From Trichormus sp. M33_DOE_039 (GTDB taxonomy: Bacteria > Cyanobacteriota > Cyanobacteriia > Cyanobacteriales > Nostocaceae), in assembly GCA_015296085.1 (NCBI GenBank), contig DVDT01000086.1, positions 62,001 through 126,000 on the forward strand: 64,000 bases of DNA. Reading direction: 5' to 3'. Below are positions 1-8,347 of this stretch, one piece after another; position 1 is the first letter of the stretch; each line of letters begins with the position of its first letter. The notes under the pieces are model-generated. The model worked only from the letters and a program-made list of their open reading frames with translations, was not told the DNA's origin and ran no database searches. Position numbers and translations under genes: made by a program.

Positions 1-1066
1 AAGGATCAATTTCACCGTTTTGAATGCGTTCTAGTAAAGGTTTTAAATATTTATGAACATGGGTTTGTCCCATTTTGAAGGTTAAACCTTTGTTCATGGC
101 TGCACCCATCGGTATTTTGTCAAGGAAGCCACCGTATACACCTGCAATCGAGACGTGACCGCCTTTACCACAAGAGACAATGACTTGTCTCAAAGCGGTT
201 GGTCGGTCTGTTTCCAGGCGCACAGCTTGTTTTACTTGGTCGTAGAAAGCCATGATATCTGTACCATGAGCTTCCATTCCCACTGCGTCAATGCAAGCAT
301 CTGGGCCACGTCCACCAGTCATTTCTTTAAGTGCTTCCCCGATATTCACTTCTTCATAGTTGAGGACTTCGGCTTTACCGTATTCTTTCGCCATTTGTAG
401 GCGTTCGGGGATGCGGTCAAAGGCGATGACTCTTTCTGCGCCCAGCATATATGCGCTTTTAATGGCGAATTGTCCGACTGGGCCACAACCCCAAACAGCG
501 ACAATATCACCGGGTTTAATGTGGCAGTTTTCAGCGGCCATGTAGCCTGTTGGGAAAATATCAGTCAAAAATAACACTTGCTCATCTGTAAGATTATCGG
601 GGATTTTGAGCAACCCTACATCCGCAAAAGGCACACGGGCGTATTCTGCCTGACCACCAGCATAACCGCCGAATAAGTGAGAGTAGCCAAATAGACCGGC
701 TGGCGAATGCCCCATTTGCAGTTCTACCATCCAGGCGTTAGGGTTGGAATTATCGCACGAAGACCATAATTGCCGTTGACAGAAGAAGCAAGAACCGCAA
801 GAAATAGTGAAAGGAACAACGACGCGATCGCCTACTTTCACATTTTTGACTGCGCTTCCTATTTCAACAACTTCCCCCATGAATTCATGACCGAGAATAT
901 CACCCTGTTGCATTGTGGGGATATAGCCATCATATATATGTAAATCTGAGCCACAAATGGCTGTAGAAGTAATTTTAATAATGGCATCGCGCGGGTTGAT
1001 AATTTTTGGGTCGGGTACTGTTTCTACCCTGACATCGTTTGCTCCATGCCAGCAAACTGCTTTCAT
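1..1066 (-). CDS. Zinc-dependent alcohol dehydrogenase (C-terminus cut by window edge)
   Basis: This gene starts at the ATG at 1064-1066 and reads off the left end of the window, so about 355 codons are visible and the C-terminus is missing. The product is a medium-chain, zinc-binding dehydrogenase. The N-terminal GroES-like half has the catalytic-zinc region (CGSDLH, then [12 protein letters not shown]) and a structural-zinc lobe with four cysteines (SCGSCFFCQ then SSCDNS). The Rossmann half has [11 protein letters not shown]. It is closely similar along its whole length to the complete gene at 2007-3176, so the two are a tandem duplication separated by one small gene. The family oxidises alcohols or reduces aldehydes with NAD(P). 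The substrate cannot be told from sequence; a glutathione-independent formaldehyde dehydrogenase-like role is possible. Confidence 0.9.
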   Translation of the reverse strand, partial: MKAVCWHGANDVRVETVPDPKIINPRDAIIKITSTAICGSDLHIYDGYIPTMQQGDILGHEFMGEVVEIGSAVKNVKVGDRVVVPFTISCGSCFFCQRQLWSSCDNSNPNAWMVELQMGHSPAGLFGYSHLFGGYAGGQAEYARVPFADVGLLKIPDNLTDEQVLFLTDIFPTGYMAAENCHIKPGDIVAVWGCGPVGQFAIKSAYMLGAERVIAFDRIPERLQMAKEYGKAEVLNYEEVNIGEALKEMTGGRGPDACIDAVGMEAHGTDIMAFYDQVKQAVRLETDRPTALRQVIVSCGKGGHVSIAGVYGGFLDKIPMGAAMNKGLTFKMGQTHVHKYLKPLLERIQNGEIDP

Positions 1067-1156
1067 AATTATTAGTCCTTAATCAATAAGTCATTAATTC
1101 TTATCGTCTAAACCCCTACACCCTTATTTCTTATCAGCCAGAATTTAATTGAATTA

Positions 1157-1180
1157 AGAGACGCGATAAAATGCGTCTCT
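1157..1180. repeat. Short dispersed hairpin (AGAGACGC...GCGTCTCT)
   Basis: An 8-bp inverted repeat with an 8-nt loop lies between the small gene at 1239-1625 and the dehydrogenase start at 1066. A near copy of the same unit (AGACGCGATGAATTGCGTCT) is at 22237-22256. It could act as a terminator for the small gene, but the copy elsewhere suggests a dispersed repeat. Confidence 0.55.
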
Positions 1181-1238
1181 AGATAATTTAACCAAGTGAG
1201 TTTCTCAAAGTCTCAACGACTTTGAAATATCGTCTAAT

Positions 1239-1625
1239 TTATCTTTGGGATTCAGGTTGCTGATAGTAACCACGTTCACGATTAGTAATTGGCTCAACTG
1301 CTGCCTGAGCTTTTCTTTTCACGTTGGCTTGAAACTCTTTTGTGGCTCTAGGGGTTTCTTCGTTTAAGTTTAATTTTTCACGAACATTGTCAACAGTTTC
1401 TTTGAGTTGGTTTTGGGCATTTCTCATTTGATTATCATTGCCAATGCCTTGACTGTCAGGTGTGCCTTTGTAATAAATACCTTCTGGAGTTTTAACATCA
1501 GCCTGTGCAATCATTGCACTGCTATATATAAAACACTGACCTACAAAAAAAGTAGCTCCTATCAAACAGACAACTAGAACTTGACGTAGAAGAAAATTCT
1601 GTAACCAAGAAATTACTCGATTCAT
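1239..1625 (-). CDS. Small membrane-anchored or secreted protein of unknown function
   Basis: A 128-residue protein with no family I recognise with confidence. Residues 12-38 form a hydrophobic segment (LLRQVLVVCLIGATFFVGQC) that could be a signal anchor or uncleaved signal peptide. The rest is polar and predicted helical: QLKETVDNVREKLNLNEETPRATKEF resembles the amphipathic repeats of stress-related or late-embryogenesis-like proteins, followed by a basic stretch (NVKRKAQAA) and a Q/R-rich tail. The ATG at 1623-1625 is followed at once by the hydrophobic segment, which supports this start. It lies between two duplicated dehydrogenase genes on the same strand and may have been carried along with them. 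Confidence 0.7.
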   Translation of the reverse strand: MNRVISWLQNFLLRQVLVVCLIGATFFVGQCFIYSSAMIAQADVKTPEGIYYKGTPDSQGIGNDNQMRNAQNQLKETVDNVREKLNLNEETPRATKEFQANVKRKAQAAVEPITNRERGYYQQPESQR

Positions 1626-1809
1626 AGCAGAACCTCAATGATATTATTATGTATATTTTCAGCGTAAATGATGTAAGCAAGCATCTTTTTTTAGTTGGAT
1701 TTATTAATATGTAATTAGTTGTATATTTCTCTACAACTTCTGATTTATATCCCCTTAAATGCTTGAAAATAGAGAACAGAGAAAATCTATAGGAATCATT
1801 CTTAAGTAA

Positions 1810-1957
1810 ATGTTTGAAAAGTATTATTGCTAACATCAAAATCTTAAAAACCTAACCCTCCCTTCCCTACAAGGGAATGGGGGTTTCAAATCCTCTCTCC
1901 GTTTCGGGGAGAGGTTTAGAGAGGGGTTATTGGTATGCTTTTCGACTTTTCAAACAT
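1810..1957. repeat. MITE-like element with 13-bp inverted ends
   Basis: The gap 1626-2006 holds no gene. It contains a 148-bp unit bounded by perfect 13-bp inverted ends, ATGTTTGAAAAGT at 1810-1822 and ACTTTTCAAACAT at 1945-1957. Inside, at 1851-1930, is a repeat with a strong hairpin (CCTCTCTCCG / CGGGGAGAGG, 1892-1914). Its reverse complement matches the block at about 13318-13368 plus 13512-13540. No clear target duplication is visible. Confidence 0.6.
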
Positions 1958-2006
1958 CCTCTAAGATTGACCTAATTAAACTATTCTCTGCTCACTAATT
2001 CCTACT

Positions 2007-3176
2007 TCAAGGTTTGAGTACAACTTTGACACATTTGTCTTGTTTTTGTTGAAAAATTTTATAGCCGTGGGGTGCTTGTTCTAGGGGCAATTGATGCGTG
2101 ACTACAAAAGATGGATCGAGTTTGCCGTCTAACACTAGTTGTAATAACAAGTGCATATATTTTTGTCCGTGCATTTGTCCCATTCTGAATGTTAGACCCT
2201 TATTAAAAGCAGCACCAAAAGGTATTTTGTCTACAAATCCACCATAGACACCCATGATGGAGAGAGTCCCACCTTTACGGCAAGCCACCATCATTTCTCG
2301 TAATACATGGGGACGGTCAGTTTCTAGTTTAAGTTTTTGTTTGGTTTGGTCATAAAAATCTTCTAAACCTACACCATGTGCTTCCAAACCAACTGCATCA
2401 ATGCAAGCATCAGGGCCACGTCCGCCGGTCATTTCTTTTAAGGCTTCCCCTGCATTCACTTCTTCGTAATTAATGACTTCGGCTTTAGCGTATTTTTTCG
2501 CCATTTCTAAGCGTTCGGGAAAGCGGTCAATAGCAATGACTTTTTCTGCACCCATCATATAGGCACTAATCATGGCAAATTGTCCAACCGCACCACAACC
2601 CCAAACTGCTACAGTATCGCCTGGTTGAATATCGCAGAACTCTGCACCCATATAACCGGTAGGGATAGCATCCGAGATGAATAACAACATCTCATCCGAT
2701 AAATCTGGCGGTACTTTCACCACACCAACATCGGCAAAGGGTACACGCACGTATTCAGCTTGCGCGCCTGCATACCCACCTAACATATGAGAGTAGCCAT
2801 AAATAGCTGAGGTCACATTGCCAAAGAGTGTTTCTTCTATCCAACCTTTGGGGTTAGAGTTGTCGCACAATGACCACATATCATGCTGACAATAATGACA
2901 TCTACCGCAACCAATTGTAGAAGGAACAACGACGCGATCGCCTACTTTTAAAGTCTCGATTCCTTGACCAACTTCCACAACCTCCCCCATAAATTCGTGA
3001 CCGATGATGTCACCCTGCTGCACTGTGGGAATATAACCGCCATAGATATGCAAATCCGACCCACAAATCGCAGTCGAAGTCACTTTAATAATCGCATCAC
3101 GCGGGTTAAGTATTTTTGGGTCTGGAACTGACTCCACCCTCACCTCATTAGCACCATACCAGCAGACAGCTTTCAT
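2007..3176 (-). CDS. Zinc-dependent alcohol dehydrogenase (second tandem copy)
   Basis: A 389-residue medium-chain dehydrogenase, the usual length. Residues 36-70 carry the catalytic-zinc region ([20 protein letters not shown]). The structural zinc site is GCGRCHYCQ followed by LCDNS near 108-125. The Rossmann fold is at about 190-240 (VWGCGAVGQFA, then an acidic AIDR). The N-terminal 60 residues differ from the copy at 1-1066 at only about ten positions. The copies differ most around 125-140 (EETLFGNVTSAIYG here), which may change the substrate pocket. The ATG at 3174-3176 gives the same MKAVCW start as the partner. The SRPBCC and PfpI genes upstream on the same strand suggest a shared stress-related context, but each gene has its own intergenic gap. 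Confidence 0.93.
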   Translation of the reverse strand: MKAVCWYGANEVRVESVPDPKILNPRDAIIKVTSTAICGSDLHIYGGYIPTVQQGDIIGHEFMGEVVEVGQGIETLKVGDRVVVPSTIGCGRCHYCQHDMWSLCDNSNPKGWIEETLFGNVTSAIYGYSHMLGGYAGAQAEYVRVPFADVGVVKVPPDLSDEMLLFISDAIPTGYMGAEFCDIQPGDTVAVWGCGAVGQFAMISAYMMGAEKVIAIDRFPERLEMAKKYAKAEVINYEEVNAGEALKEMTGGRGPDACIDAVGLEAHGVGLEDFYDQTKQKLKLETDRPHVLREMMVACRKGGTLSIMGVYGGFVDKIPFGAAFNKGLTFRMGQMHGQKYMHLLLQLVLDGKLDPSFVVTHQLPLEQAPHGYKIFQQKQDKCVKVVLKP

Positions 3177-3256
3177 AGTTATTAATCCATAGTCATTAGT
3201 TAAAGGGTGTAAAAAGCAAGAAATTTCTATTCTTTTAGCTTTTGCCTTTTGGCTTT

Positions 3257-3967
3257 TTACTTCCTTCCAGAAGGCTGTCCTTCCGTGGTGGCGATTTCCC
3301 CGGCTTCCATGAGCATTTTGAAACGACGTAGTTCATCACCTATTTGTTGTTCTGGTTCTTCGCCGAAGAGTTTGGCGAATATCGCTGTTAATGTTCCACC
3401 AGGGGGATTGTATTCTAAGACTACTTTGACTTCCGTACCTCTATTTCCTGGTGCTGGTCGAAAACGCACAAAACCAGAGTTTTCCACATCTGCACCTTCT
3501 ACTGAAGCCCATGAAATAAACTCATTTTCTCGGTCTTCTAAGATATCTGCATCCCATTCTACGCTGTTACCTAAAGGTGCATTAGCTATCCAGTGCGTTC
3601 GCGTAGCGTGTCCGGAGGACTCTCGCTTTTCGTTGTAAACTTTGACGGATTTGAGATGCTTCATAAATGTGGGCAGATTCTCAAAGTTGTGCCAATAACG
3701 GTACAGTTCCTCTGCTGACTTATTAATTGTCACCGTCTTTTCAACTTTAATGGGTTTGTTCAGACCGATGGCTTCTTGGGCTTGTTGAATGGTGCTGCGT
3801 TTAGTCGCACCCTGGTAAATCAAGCCACCCCCAGCTAAAGCCGTCAACACTCCCCGCAATGAGGCTTGTCGTAAACCCATTAACACTAGCGCACCACCAC
3901 CAATGAGTGAGGCCCAACGTTCTACGTCGCTAGCTTCAGCTTGTTTATCACCTGATGTTAAAGTCAC
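3257..3967 (-). CDS. SRPBCC (START-like) protein with N-terminal membrane segment
   Basis: A 236-residue protein. Residues 14-55 are a glycine- and alanine-rich hydrophobic region (SLIGGGALVLMGLRQASLRG, then LTALAGGGLIYQG) like the YgaP/DUF2892 membrane module. Residues 75-225 are a polyketide cyclase/START-like SRPBCC domain (VTINKSAEELYRYWHNFENLPTFM, then WDADILEDRENEFISW), a fold that binds hydrophobic ligands. Cyanobacterial proteins of this layout are usually annotated cyclase/dehydrase; no catalytic activity can be assigned. Residues ESSGHATRT just before HWIANAPLG are encoded by a small dispersed repeat inserted in frame (separate entry). The neighbours (dehydrogenases, PfpI, DUF2267) fit a general stress cluster. 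Confidence 0.85.
   Translation of the reverse strand: MTLTSGDKQAEASDVERWASLIGGGALVLMGLRQASLRGVLTALAGGGLIYQGATKRSTIQQAQEAIGLNKPIKVEKTVTINKSAEELYRYWHNFENLPTFMKHLKSVKVYNEKRESSGHATRTHWIANAPLGNSVEWDADILEDRENEFISWASVEGADVENSGFVRFRPAPGNRGTEVKVVLEYNPPGGTLTAIFAKLFGEEPEQQIGDELRRFKMLMEAGEIATTEGQPSGRK
3596..3622 (-). repeat. Small dispersed repeat inserted in frame in a coding sequence
   Basis: The plus strand reads CGTTCGCGTAGCGTGTCCGG then AGGACTC, 27 nt, encoding ESSGHATRT in the SRPBCC gene. The same motif (CGTTCGCGTCAGCGTCTCCG) is in non-coding DNA at about 13287-13306. Nostoc-type genomes carry many copies of such 20-30-nt repeats. The length is a multiple of three, so the frame is kept. Confidence 0.75.
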
Positions 3968-4053
3968 GTCACTTTGCTCCCAATTCCAAAAGCTTGAGAG
4001 AGTAGGAAGTAGTATTTTTATGCCCTACTCCCCACTCCCCGTTTCCTATTTCC

Positions 4054-5151
4054 TTACATCGATACAGCTGTTCCTGTTGTTGGTTGGGGAGACTTCACTT
4101 CCGCGACCATCCGCTGCCGATATAGGTCAACTAAACGTTGTTCGTAATGCAGTAAGTTTTGGTAAATTTCTTTGAAAATAGCTGTTGCTACTGGATCAGT
4201 GTACATAGCACACAAATTACCAATATCACCAATACCTGTCTGCACATCACCTAAAGCACAACGTATTTGGTAAATGTCATCGCTACCTGTCAATGCTGCT
4301 TTGACTTTTGCATATTGATTGGCAATGTTTGCTCCTAAAGAGGGTTTTTCACCAAGCCTATGGAGATATGTTTCTAGTCTTTCAATATGGCGTTGTTTAT
4401 TAGTCAGCATTTCTTGAAACAATGCTTTAGCTTGTGTGTCCGATTCTTTTTCTATGTACTTTTCCAGTGCTTCTAGTGAATAACGTTCACCACCCAAGGC
4501 TGTATTTAAACCACGAACGATTTCACTTTTAGTCGAACCACCCCAAGCATCAGCCAATTTCCACCATTCTGCACTGGTGTCTGTGACATCTGGTAATGCA
4601 GCTTCTTTACCGCCATAACCCAAGTGACTCAAAATTGCTGTGGTGAAAATCGGTAAGTCTCCAGGTTCGCGGGATGTAATTAAATTACCGTCAATTACTA
4701 GCGGTTCATCTTCATAGTTTGCACCTGCATTGATCATATCTTTGCGGATAGCACTAAAACCAGTAGCACGCTTACCCTGGAGTAAATCACCTTCAATTAA
4801 CATCTGTGGCCCGTGACAAACCGCAGCTATTAATTTTCCTTGCTGCATCGCCTCCTGTACAAAGCGGACTGTGTTGGGGTTACGACGCATTCTATCGGGG
4901 GCCATCCCGCCGGGAATTACTACAGCATCAAATTCAGATGCGATCGCCTCTGTAGTGGTAGCGTCAGCTTGTGTAGAAAGTTTGCCTCGTTTGCCCTTAT
5001 ATTTTTCATTCATCCGTGAACCCAGGACAAATACCTCAAACCCAGCTTGTTTTAATCCATTACAAGGAATAATAAATTCTACATCTTCTACTGCTTGTTC
5101 AATAAGAATAGCCACTTTTTTATTCCCAGAATGATGATTATGACCGTTCAT
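4054..5151 (-). CDS. PfpI/DJ-1 family protein with helical C-terminal domain
   Basis: A 365-residue protein. Residues 11-190 are a DJ-1/PfpI class I amidotransferase-like domain (VAILIEQAVEDVEFIIPCNGL, then VVIPGGMAPD) with the nucleophile elbow AVCHGPQML, where the cysteine is followed by the histidine typical of PfpI. PfpI proteins alone are about 170-190 residues, so residues 210-350 are an addition: a long, charged, all-helical region (ALEKYIEKESDTQAKALFQE, then IRCALGDVQTGIGDIGNL) with the look of a ferritin-like or four-helix bundle. Family members are described as intracellular proteases or deglycases; which applies here is unknown. The start is the ATG at 5149-5151. The DUF2267 gene lies 38 nt upstream on the same strand and is probably cotranscribed. 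Confidence 0.88.
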   Translation of the reverse strand: MNGHNHHSGNKKVAILIEQAVEDVEFIIPCNGLKQAGFEVFVLGSRMNEKYKGKRGKLSTQADATTTEAIASEFDAVVIPGGMAPDRMRRNPNTVRFVQEAMQQGKLIAAVCHGPQMLIEGDLLQGKRATGFSAIRKDMINAGANYEDEPLVIDGNLITSREPGDLPIFTTAILSHLGYGGKEAALPDVTDTSAEWWKLADAWGGSTKSEIVRGLNTALGGERYSLEALEKYIEKESDTQAKALFQEMLTNKQRHIERLETYLHRLGEKPSLGANIANQYAKVKAALTGSDDIYQIRCALGDVQTGIGDIGNLCAMYTDPVATAIFKEIYQNLLHYEQRLVDLYRQRMVAEVKSPQPTTGTAVSM

Positions 5152-5189
5152 TTTCTCTCCTGTCTAAATAATTGGAAATTTTGAATTAT

Positions 5190-5591
5190 TTATGCTGGAA
5201 TTCCGCTAGTTGGTGGTGTACCAAACATTTCTTCATAATCGTGAGAAAAATGATGATGCAGTTTAGCAAATTCCTCTGGACTGATAGCATTTTGTAAAAC
5301 TGCAAAAACCGCCCTTACATGAATTGCAGTTGTTGTAGGTTCTAGATTTTCTTTTTGACTGACTCGCACAATAAAATCTTGTAAACTAAAGCTTTGATCT
5401 GGCTCTCCTTCCCTACCTTTTAAACACTCACTCAATTCCTGTGGTAATTGAGTAGATAAATCTTGGGCTTCATCGCCCGAAATTCTCTCCTTAATAGTTT
5501 CTAAAGTTGCACTAGTAGCACGTTCTGCTTCTTCACGAGAGTTAGATTGAGCCAAGCTTTGTACGTGAGTAATAAATTCGTTGTAGTCCAT
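5190..5591 (-). CDS. DUF2267 domain protein
   Basis: A 133-residue protein that matches DUF2267 over its whole length: MDYNEFITHVQSLAQ, an alanine/glutamate-rich helix (EEAERATSATLETIKERISG), LSTQLPQELSECLKG, and a second half with SLQDFIVRVSQKE, AVFAVLQNAISPEEFAKLHHHF and DYEEMFG. The family is all-helical and cytoplasmic, with no known biochemical role. It is often found next to stress genes, and here it sits directly upstream of the PfpI-like gene on the same strand. The ATG at 5589-5591 gives the conserved MDY start. There is no signal peptide or membrane segment. Confidence 0.85.
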   Translation of the reverse strand: MDYNEFITHVQSLAQSNSREEAERATSATLETIKERISGDEAQDLSTQLPQELSECLKGREGEPDQSFSLQDFIVRVSQKENLEPTTTAIHVRAVFAVLQNAISPEEFAKLHHHFSHDYEEMFGTPPTSGIPA

Positions 5592-5642
5592 TGTTCCCTC
5601 CGTTAGACAGAGAGTTTTGGTATTGAGGAGAAAGGATTTTTC

Positions 5643-5710
5643 CCTTCTGCCCTTCGGGTGAAGCTCCTAGCGTCGCTAACGTCAGTCGCTCTTGGGGAAA
5701 ACCCACAAAA
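5643..5710. repeat. Dispersed repeat (family C)
   Basis: The motif CCCTTCGGGTGAAGCTCCT followed by GCGTCGCTAACGTCAGTCGC recurs in reverse complement at about 61302-61352 between rimO and crhR, and a fragment lies at 50925-50955. It sits in the non-coding gap 5592-6023 upstream of the DUF2267 gene. It has no coding potential I would defend. Confidence 0.65.
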
Positions 5711-5780
5711 TCGCGCTGATCCACCTTCTGACTTCTGCCTTTCTTAATTAATATTGATATCTAAAAACACACAAAAAAAT

Positions 5781-5843
5781 AGTTATGAGTAGGAAGTTTT
5801 TCATCTAGTTTCGACGTGGGTTGAGAACTCCTAGCTCATAACT
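5781..5843. repeat. Imperfect inverted repeat (about 20-bp arms)
   Basis: The left arm 5781-5802 (AGTTATGAGTAGGAAG...) pairs with the right arm 5823-5843 (...CTCCTAGCTCATAACT), leaving a 20-nt loop. It lies between the divergent DUF2267 and DUF6335-like genes. It may be a dispersed repeat or a transcribed hairpin; there is no T-run to suggest a simple terminator. Confidence 0.55.
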
Positions 5844-6023
5844 ACCAGATTCAACTACAAGTGGCTTGACCTTAGATTTCATACCTATAAGATTAAGCTT
5901 TCATCTCTGGCTTTACTTCGTTCTTAGGAAATAGATTGCTTTATTTCTCAGGTTGTACATCTTATGCAGTACAACTTAACCACTAAAAATAGTTATGGTA
6001 ATGATATTGAAAGGGCTAGTTTT

Positions 6024-6419
6024 ATGACAGAAAATAATCATAATCCTGAAATTAAATCTGATGACTTACCTCAGGAAATCACCGAATCCTATGGTACTGG
6101 CGTAAAAGATATCCCAGGGTATAATATTGGTGGACGCATCCTCCAAGAAAGAAGGCAGGAGTACACACAAACCAGTCCCGAATTGACTGGCGGTGATGTT
6201 GACGCTTATTGGCAAGATGCAGACTCAGTAGGAGATGAAGCTGTAGGCGGGACTGCACCCACTCCCGACCAAAACGTTACAGAAGAAATAGAAGCAGCAG
6301 TGGGTTTAGCAATGGATGATAACGAAATGCTTCACACCCAAGACATCTTAGAACGCCGTGATGATGCTCGTTGGGAATTAGATCCCACATCTGCCGAAGA
6401 TTACCAAGAGAGGCAATAA
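6024..6419 (+). CDS. Acidic DUF6335-like protein of unknown function
   Basis: A hydrophilic, strongly acidic protein of 131 residues from the ATG at 6024; an in-frame ATG at 5964 would add 20 residues that look unconserved. It contains ESYGTGVKDIPGYNIGG, ERRQEYTQTSPELTGGDVDA, YWQDADSVGDEAVGGTAPTP, NVTEEIEAAVGLAM and ERRDDARWELDPTSAEDY. This series is typical of the cyanobacterial family I believe is named DUF6335. It has no signal peptide and no cysteine. The function is unknown. It is divergent from the stress-like cluster and may share its control region (5592-6023). Confidence 0.8.
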   Translation: MTENNHNPEIKSDDLPQEITESYGTGVKDIPGYNIGGRILQERRQEYTQTSPELTGGDVDAYWQDADSVGDEAVGGTAPTPDQNVTEEIEAAVGLAMDDNEMLHTQDILERRDDARWELDPTSAEDYQERQ

Positions 6420-6566
6420 TACTTAGTACATCATTTAATCAATTTGATGCAGCTTCTTTGCGCGCCTCTGCGCTTACCTCTAGCTTGAAAAATTTCCTCC
6501 ACCGGAAACCGATTTCGAGGATAGTTTTTACAAGGTAAGCGCAAGTGAGACCGCAAAATTTACTCT

Positions 6567-8261
6567 CTAACTAATCCCAAAAACCGACCCGACAGTAGAT
6601 TTAATCGAATCCCGTGCATCTTTTAAAGTTTGAGTTATCGGATGCTTAGTTTGCAAAAATACCCGCGCACAATTACGTCCTGGCATTCCCGAAATTGAAC
6701 CACCTGGATGTGTCCCCGCACCAGTCAAAAAGAGATTTTCAATAGGGGTTTTGTAGTTGGCTATTTCTGGCAAAGGACGGAAAAACACCATTTGATCTAA
6801 TGTCATATCAATATGGTAGTAATTTCCTTTGTACGCGCCTAATCTCTCACCTAATTCTGCCGGACTTTCAACACGGCGAGCAATGGTTGCAGTTTTTACA
6901 TTAGGTGCATAAGTTGCTAATTTATCTACAACTCTATCTGCAACTTGGTTTTTCAATTCATCCGTCCAACCAGTACCCTTTAAACCAGTACCTTCTGCAC
7001 CAGCAATTTGATAGGGAGCGAAAAATTCAATCCATACTGTATGTTTTCCTTGAGGTGCAAGGGTGGGGTCAAGGAAACTGGGCATTACTACATACATGGA
7101 TGGGTCAGTATCAGGAATTTCTCCCAAAGTACACTTACTATGTGCTTGCTCCACATGGGCAACGGAATCTGCAATTAAGATAGAGCCAATAAGATATTCA
7201 TCTTTATGGGCATGGTAGGGAAAGCGCAGGGGTTCATCTAAAGCCAAGTCAATTTTGAGGATGGTTTCATTGTTGTTGACAATGCGACGTTCCAATCTTT
7301 CCCATAAATCGGGGTCGGCTGCATCAACGTCGCTTTTATCAGTCATTTGTAAAAACAACCGCTTGGCATCAATGTTAGAAATCACTCCGTATTTAGCACG
7401 GTATTCTGTACCACCGCTCACTCTAACACCAACAGCTTTACCGTTATCAATTAAAAGCTTTTCTACGTGTTGGTCGGTGAGGATAACACCACCTTTAGAG
7501 GTTACTAAATTGACTAGGGCTTTTACTAGCGCGCCAGTACCGCCACGAGGTCTAGCCATACCGGGATTGTGACGCATAGCCATCATAATTGCACCAATGG
7601 CCAGAGTTTTTTGAGATGGTGGCGCACCTAATTCTGATGCTAGTCTGGCAAGGGGTGCTTTGAGAAATTCCGAATCAAACCACTCATTGAGTATATCTTC
7701 GGCACTGGTCATCATGTTACGTACAAAGTCCAGTGTTTTGTTCGGTGAACCAATGACAGAAAATAAATCTTTTAATTTGGTGATATCGTAGTTACCTGCG
7801 ATATCTATAATAGATTTTGGTGGTGCATTAAACATTGGTATCATTGCACCTATAGCCCGTTGCCAATAATCGGTGAATTCTGCATATTTTTTGGCATCGC
7901 GTTCACTATAACGAGCAATCTCAGCACAGGTTTTTTCTAGTGATTTATGAGCTAAGAAATATTTACCATCAGGATGGGGACAGAAAACAACTGGATCACA
8001 TTCTAGATATTCTAAGCCGTATTTTTTTAATTCTAATTCTTCAACAACTGGCCCTAAATGAATAAACTCATGATCAATTGCACACAGGTTAAATTTAAAT
8101 CCGGGGGCTTCTTTGGGTATACATTCTTCTGTTGTGGCGGCACCACCGGGAACAGAACGTTTTTCTAGTAAGAGGACACTATAGCCTGCTTTGAGCAAAT
8201 AAGCTGCACAAACTAACCCGTTATGTCCTGCACCGATAATGACTACATCATATTCTTGCAT
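6567..8261 (-). CDS. crtO: Beta-carotene ketolase, CrtO type
   Basis: A 564-residue FAD-dependent oxidoreductase of the phytoene desaturase superfamily. Residues 4-40 are the dinucleotide-binding fold (DVVIIGAGHNGLVCAAYLL, then LLEKR and VPGGAATTE). From memory of cyanobacterial CrtO (Synechocystis slr0088), the matching landmarks include CAIDHEFIHLGPV, EDILNEWFDSE, RPRGGTGALV, GVISNIDAKRLFLQM, NNNETILKIDLAL and the C-terminal LTGAGTHPGGSISGMPGRNC. CrtO adds a 4-keto group to beta-carotene, giving echinenone and canthaxanthin, in membranes. Length and both ends fit the family. The start is the ATG at 8259-8261. It is separated from the next minus-strand gene by 86 nt, so cotranscription with the LmeA-like gene is possible. 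Confidence 0.9.
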   Translation of the reverse strand: MQEYDVVIIGAGHNGLVCAAYLLKAGYSVLLLEKRSVPGGAATTEECIPKEAPGFKFNLCAIDHEFIHLGPVVEELELKKYGLEYLECDPVVFCPHPDGKYFLAHKSLEKTCAEIARYSERDAKKYAEFTDYWQRAIGAMIPMFNAPPKSIIDIAGNYDITKLKDLFSVIGSPNKTLDFVRNMMTSAEDILNEWFDSEFLKAPLARLASELGAPPSQKTLAIGAIMMAMRHNPGMARPRGGTGALVKALVNLVTSKGGVILTDQHVEKLLIDNGKAVGVRVSGGTEYRAKYGVISNIDAKRLFLQMTDKSDVDAADPDLWERLERRIVNNNETILKIDLALDEPLRFPYHAHKDEYLIGSILIADSVAHVEQAHSKCTLGEIPDTDPSMYVVMPSFLDPTLAPQGKHTVWIEFFAPYQIAGAEGTGLKGTGWTDELKNQVADRVVDKLATYAPNVKTATIARRVESPAELGERLGAYKGNYYHIDMTLDQMVFFRPLPEIANYKTPIENLFLTGAGTHPGGSISGMPGRNCARVFLQTKHPITQTLKDARDSIKSTVGSVFGIS

Positions 8262-8347
8262 ATTGGTAGTTGAGGAGAGAGTGGCTTGATAATATTACAA
8301 AGAGTAACCAAAAATTACAACCTTAATAGGTAATAGAAATATCCAAC

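Noticed and set aside
1522-1839. 105-codon minus-strand frame overlapping the small membrane protein
   Set aside because: It overlaps the better-supported gene at 1239-1625 in another frame and extends into repeat DNA. Ser/Phe-rich with no family resemblance.
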